From the NCBI GenBank assembly GCA_947630385.1, contig CANRHG010000135.1, forward strand, positions 1-5,317: a stretch of 5,317 bases of DNA, written 5' to 3'. The translations under genes and the position numbers were made by a program. Shown piece after piece: positions 4,485-5,317 of this stretch. Every line of letters begins with the position of its first letter. Position 1 is the first letter of the stretch. This DNA comes from an uncultured Eubacteriaceae bacterium. Lineage in GTDB: Bacteria > Bacillota > Clostridia > Eubacteriales > Eubacteriaceae. The notes below the pieces were generated by a model. That model worked only from the letters and a program-made list of their open reading frames with translations. It made no database searches and had not been told where the DNA came from.

Positions 4485-5317
4485 GCCTTCCTAAGCGCCT
4501 GGAAGTCATCGCAAAAAACGTGCTGCCGGACGTCCCCTTGACCGATGTTGGGAGCGACCACGCCCTGATCCCGAGTACGCTTCTAGAAGAAAAAACAATC
4601 CCTTACGCCCACATTACGGATATCAATGAAAACCCGCTAAAAAGAGCGGCGAAGCAGCTTAAGGACAAAGGCATTAAAGAAGTGGATTTTCGACTGGGAA
4701 GCGGCCTTGAACCGGTCGAAGGGACCGGACAGGCCGTGATCGCGGGCATGGGTGGACACACGATCTTAGAGATCTTACAAAAAGATCTAAAAAAAGCGCA
4801 GCGTTTTGAGCGGATGGTCCTTCAACCCAACGATCATAAGAGCGAGCTTCGCCGGTTTTTGTGTGAAAACTTTAAGATTTTAAAGGATATCACCGTGTAC
4901 GACCGGGGAAAATTTTATACGGTCTTAGTCGTAGAACCCGGAAAGACGTATTATGAGGATGAACTCGAGCTAGAATACGGGATCAAGTCCTGCGTTGGTG
5001 ATGAGGCAGACCGACTTAAATTCTTAAACTACGAACGGGACAGCCTCATCTGCCGGACCGAGAGGATGAAGGGCTCCGATAACGAAAAAACCATCAAGCG
5101 CCGCAGAGAGTTTCTACGGCGCTTAAATTATATTAAAAAAGAAATTGAAAGCGGTCGGCAGGCGTATATAGTTTGTCCGCTTGTCGATGAGGGCGAAAGT
5201 GACCTCGCAAGCGCGGAAAATTACGCCGCCGAGCTTATGCTTGACTACTTTTCGGAATATCCCGTAGGAATTTTACACGGCAAAATGAAAGGGCGCGAAA
5301 AGGAAGACGTTATGCGC
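4481..5317 (+). CDS. trmK: tRNA (adenine-22-N1)-methyltransferase TrmK, running in frame into a RecG helicase fragment (3' partial)
   Basis: TrmK uses S-adenosylmethionine to methylate N1 of adenine 22 in the tRNA D-loop region. The frame from GTG 4481 is open for 279 codons to the window edge. Residues 1-224 read as a whole TrmK: the N-terminal LPKRLEVIA matches the family start, which supports GTG. SAM motif I is DVGSDHA (22-28), followed by RLGSGL (71-76), the signature AGMGG (88-92) and LQPN (114-117). A helical, coiled-coil-like C-terminal part spans about 165-224. The start overlaps the rpoD stop as GTGA and has no clear Shine-Dalgarno, so translation is probably coupled. Instead of a stop near residue 225-240 as expected (Bacillus TrmK is about 238 residues), the frame passes directly into RecG-like sequence from about residue 219. 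The nif3-like gene that often follows trmK is not seen. The TrmK call is firm; the extension may be a real fusion or a mis-join. Confidence 0.93.
   Translation, partial: MSLPKRLEVIAKNVLPDVPLTDVGSDHALIPSTLLEEKTIPYAHITDINENPLKRAAKQLKDKGIKEVDFRLGSGLEPVEGTGQAVIAGMGGHTILEILQKDLKKAQRFERMVLQPNDHKSELRRFLCENFKILKDITVYDRGKFYTVLVVEPGKTYYEDELELEYGIKSCVGDEADRLKFLNYERDSLICRTERMKGSDNEKTIKRRREFLRRLNYIKKEIESGRQAYIVCPLVDEGESDLASAENYAAELMLDYFSEYPVGILHGKMKGREKEDVMR
5138..5317 (+). other. recG: RecG helicase domain 2 fragment fused in frame to TrmK
   Basis: Residues 220-279 of the trmK frame match the start of the second helicase domain of RecG, the ATP-dependent branch-migration helicase. The signs are ESGRQAYIVCPLVDEGES (family form GRQAYVVCPLIEES), a helix reading DLASAENYAAELMLDYF, and the SF2 motif IV region VGILHGKMKGREKEDVM. 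In RecG this begins roughly 450-470 residues into a protein of about 680. Everything before it, namely the wedge domain, the Walker A motif and the DEAD/H-type motif, is missing here. It therefore cannot be a working helicase by itself, whatever lies beyond the edge. There is no stop and no plausible separate start between it and TrmK. The identification is from memory of the family but the motif set is specific. Confidence 0.8.

Noticed and set aside
4481..5317. RecG-like segment as a separate gene or an ordinary neighbouring recG
   Set aside because: There is no stop between it and TrmK, no plausible start with a ribosome binding site, and the match begins in the middle of RecG.
1..5317. 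CRISPR arrays, insertion sequences, tRNA or rRNA genes, attachment sites
   Set aside because: No regularly spaced repeats, transposase-like frames, terminal inverted repeats or cloverleaf-type sequence were seen.

Overview
The window looks like part of a Bacillota (Gram-positive, Bacilli-type) genome. The evidence is a primary sigma factor of the short SigA type, a dnaG–rpoD–trmK gene order as in Bacillus relatives, and TrmK itself, a tRNA methyltransferase mainly of Gram-positive bacteria. Tryptophan is encoded by TGG and TGA is used as a stop, so the genetic code is the standard bacterial one, not the Mycoplasma one. The exact lineage cannot be fixed by eye. Both ends fall inside genes, so this may be a whole short contig.

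Layout. Positions 1-257 (+) are the Lys/Glu-rich tail of an unrecognised protein. Its stop codon overlaps the stop of a convergent two-gene minus-strand operon (1508 down to 254). That operon encodes an unrecognised 4-TM membrane protein with a soluble C-terminal domain, then a membrane-only member of the ArAE/FUSC-like (DUF939) family. A convincing plus-strand intrinsic terminator (698-725) lies antisense inside the start of the ArAE-like gene. A 92-bp, very AT-rich divergent intergenic region (1509-1600) carries overlapping promoter candidates for both directions. Plus-strand dnaG (1601-3247), rpoD (3333-4484) and trmK (from 4481, 4-nt overlap) follow. An 85-bp dnaG–rpoD spacer can fold into a long stem-loop.

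How the genes work together. dnaG (primase), rpoD (housekeeping sigma) and trmK (m1A22 tRNA methylation) form a conserved macromolecular-synthesis cluster, probably co-transcribed from the divergent region. The minus-strand pair overlaps by 29 nt, so its translation is probably coupled and the two membrane proteins may act together; their substrate is unknown.

The main anomaly is at the right end. After an essentially complete TrmK, the reading frame continues without a stop into sequence that reads as the second helicase domain of RecG, starting mid-protein with no Walker A or DEAH-type motifs. This is a real gene fusion or rearrangement, or an assembly chimera joined at an A-rich stretch. 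The rest of the window is ordinary housekeeping sequence, and I see no clear new defence, mobile or CRISPR-type system.
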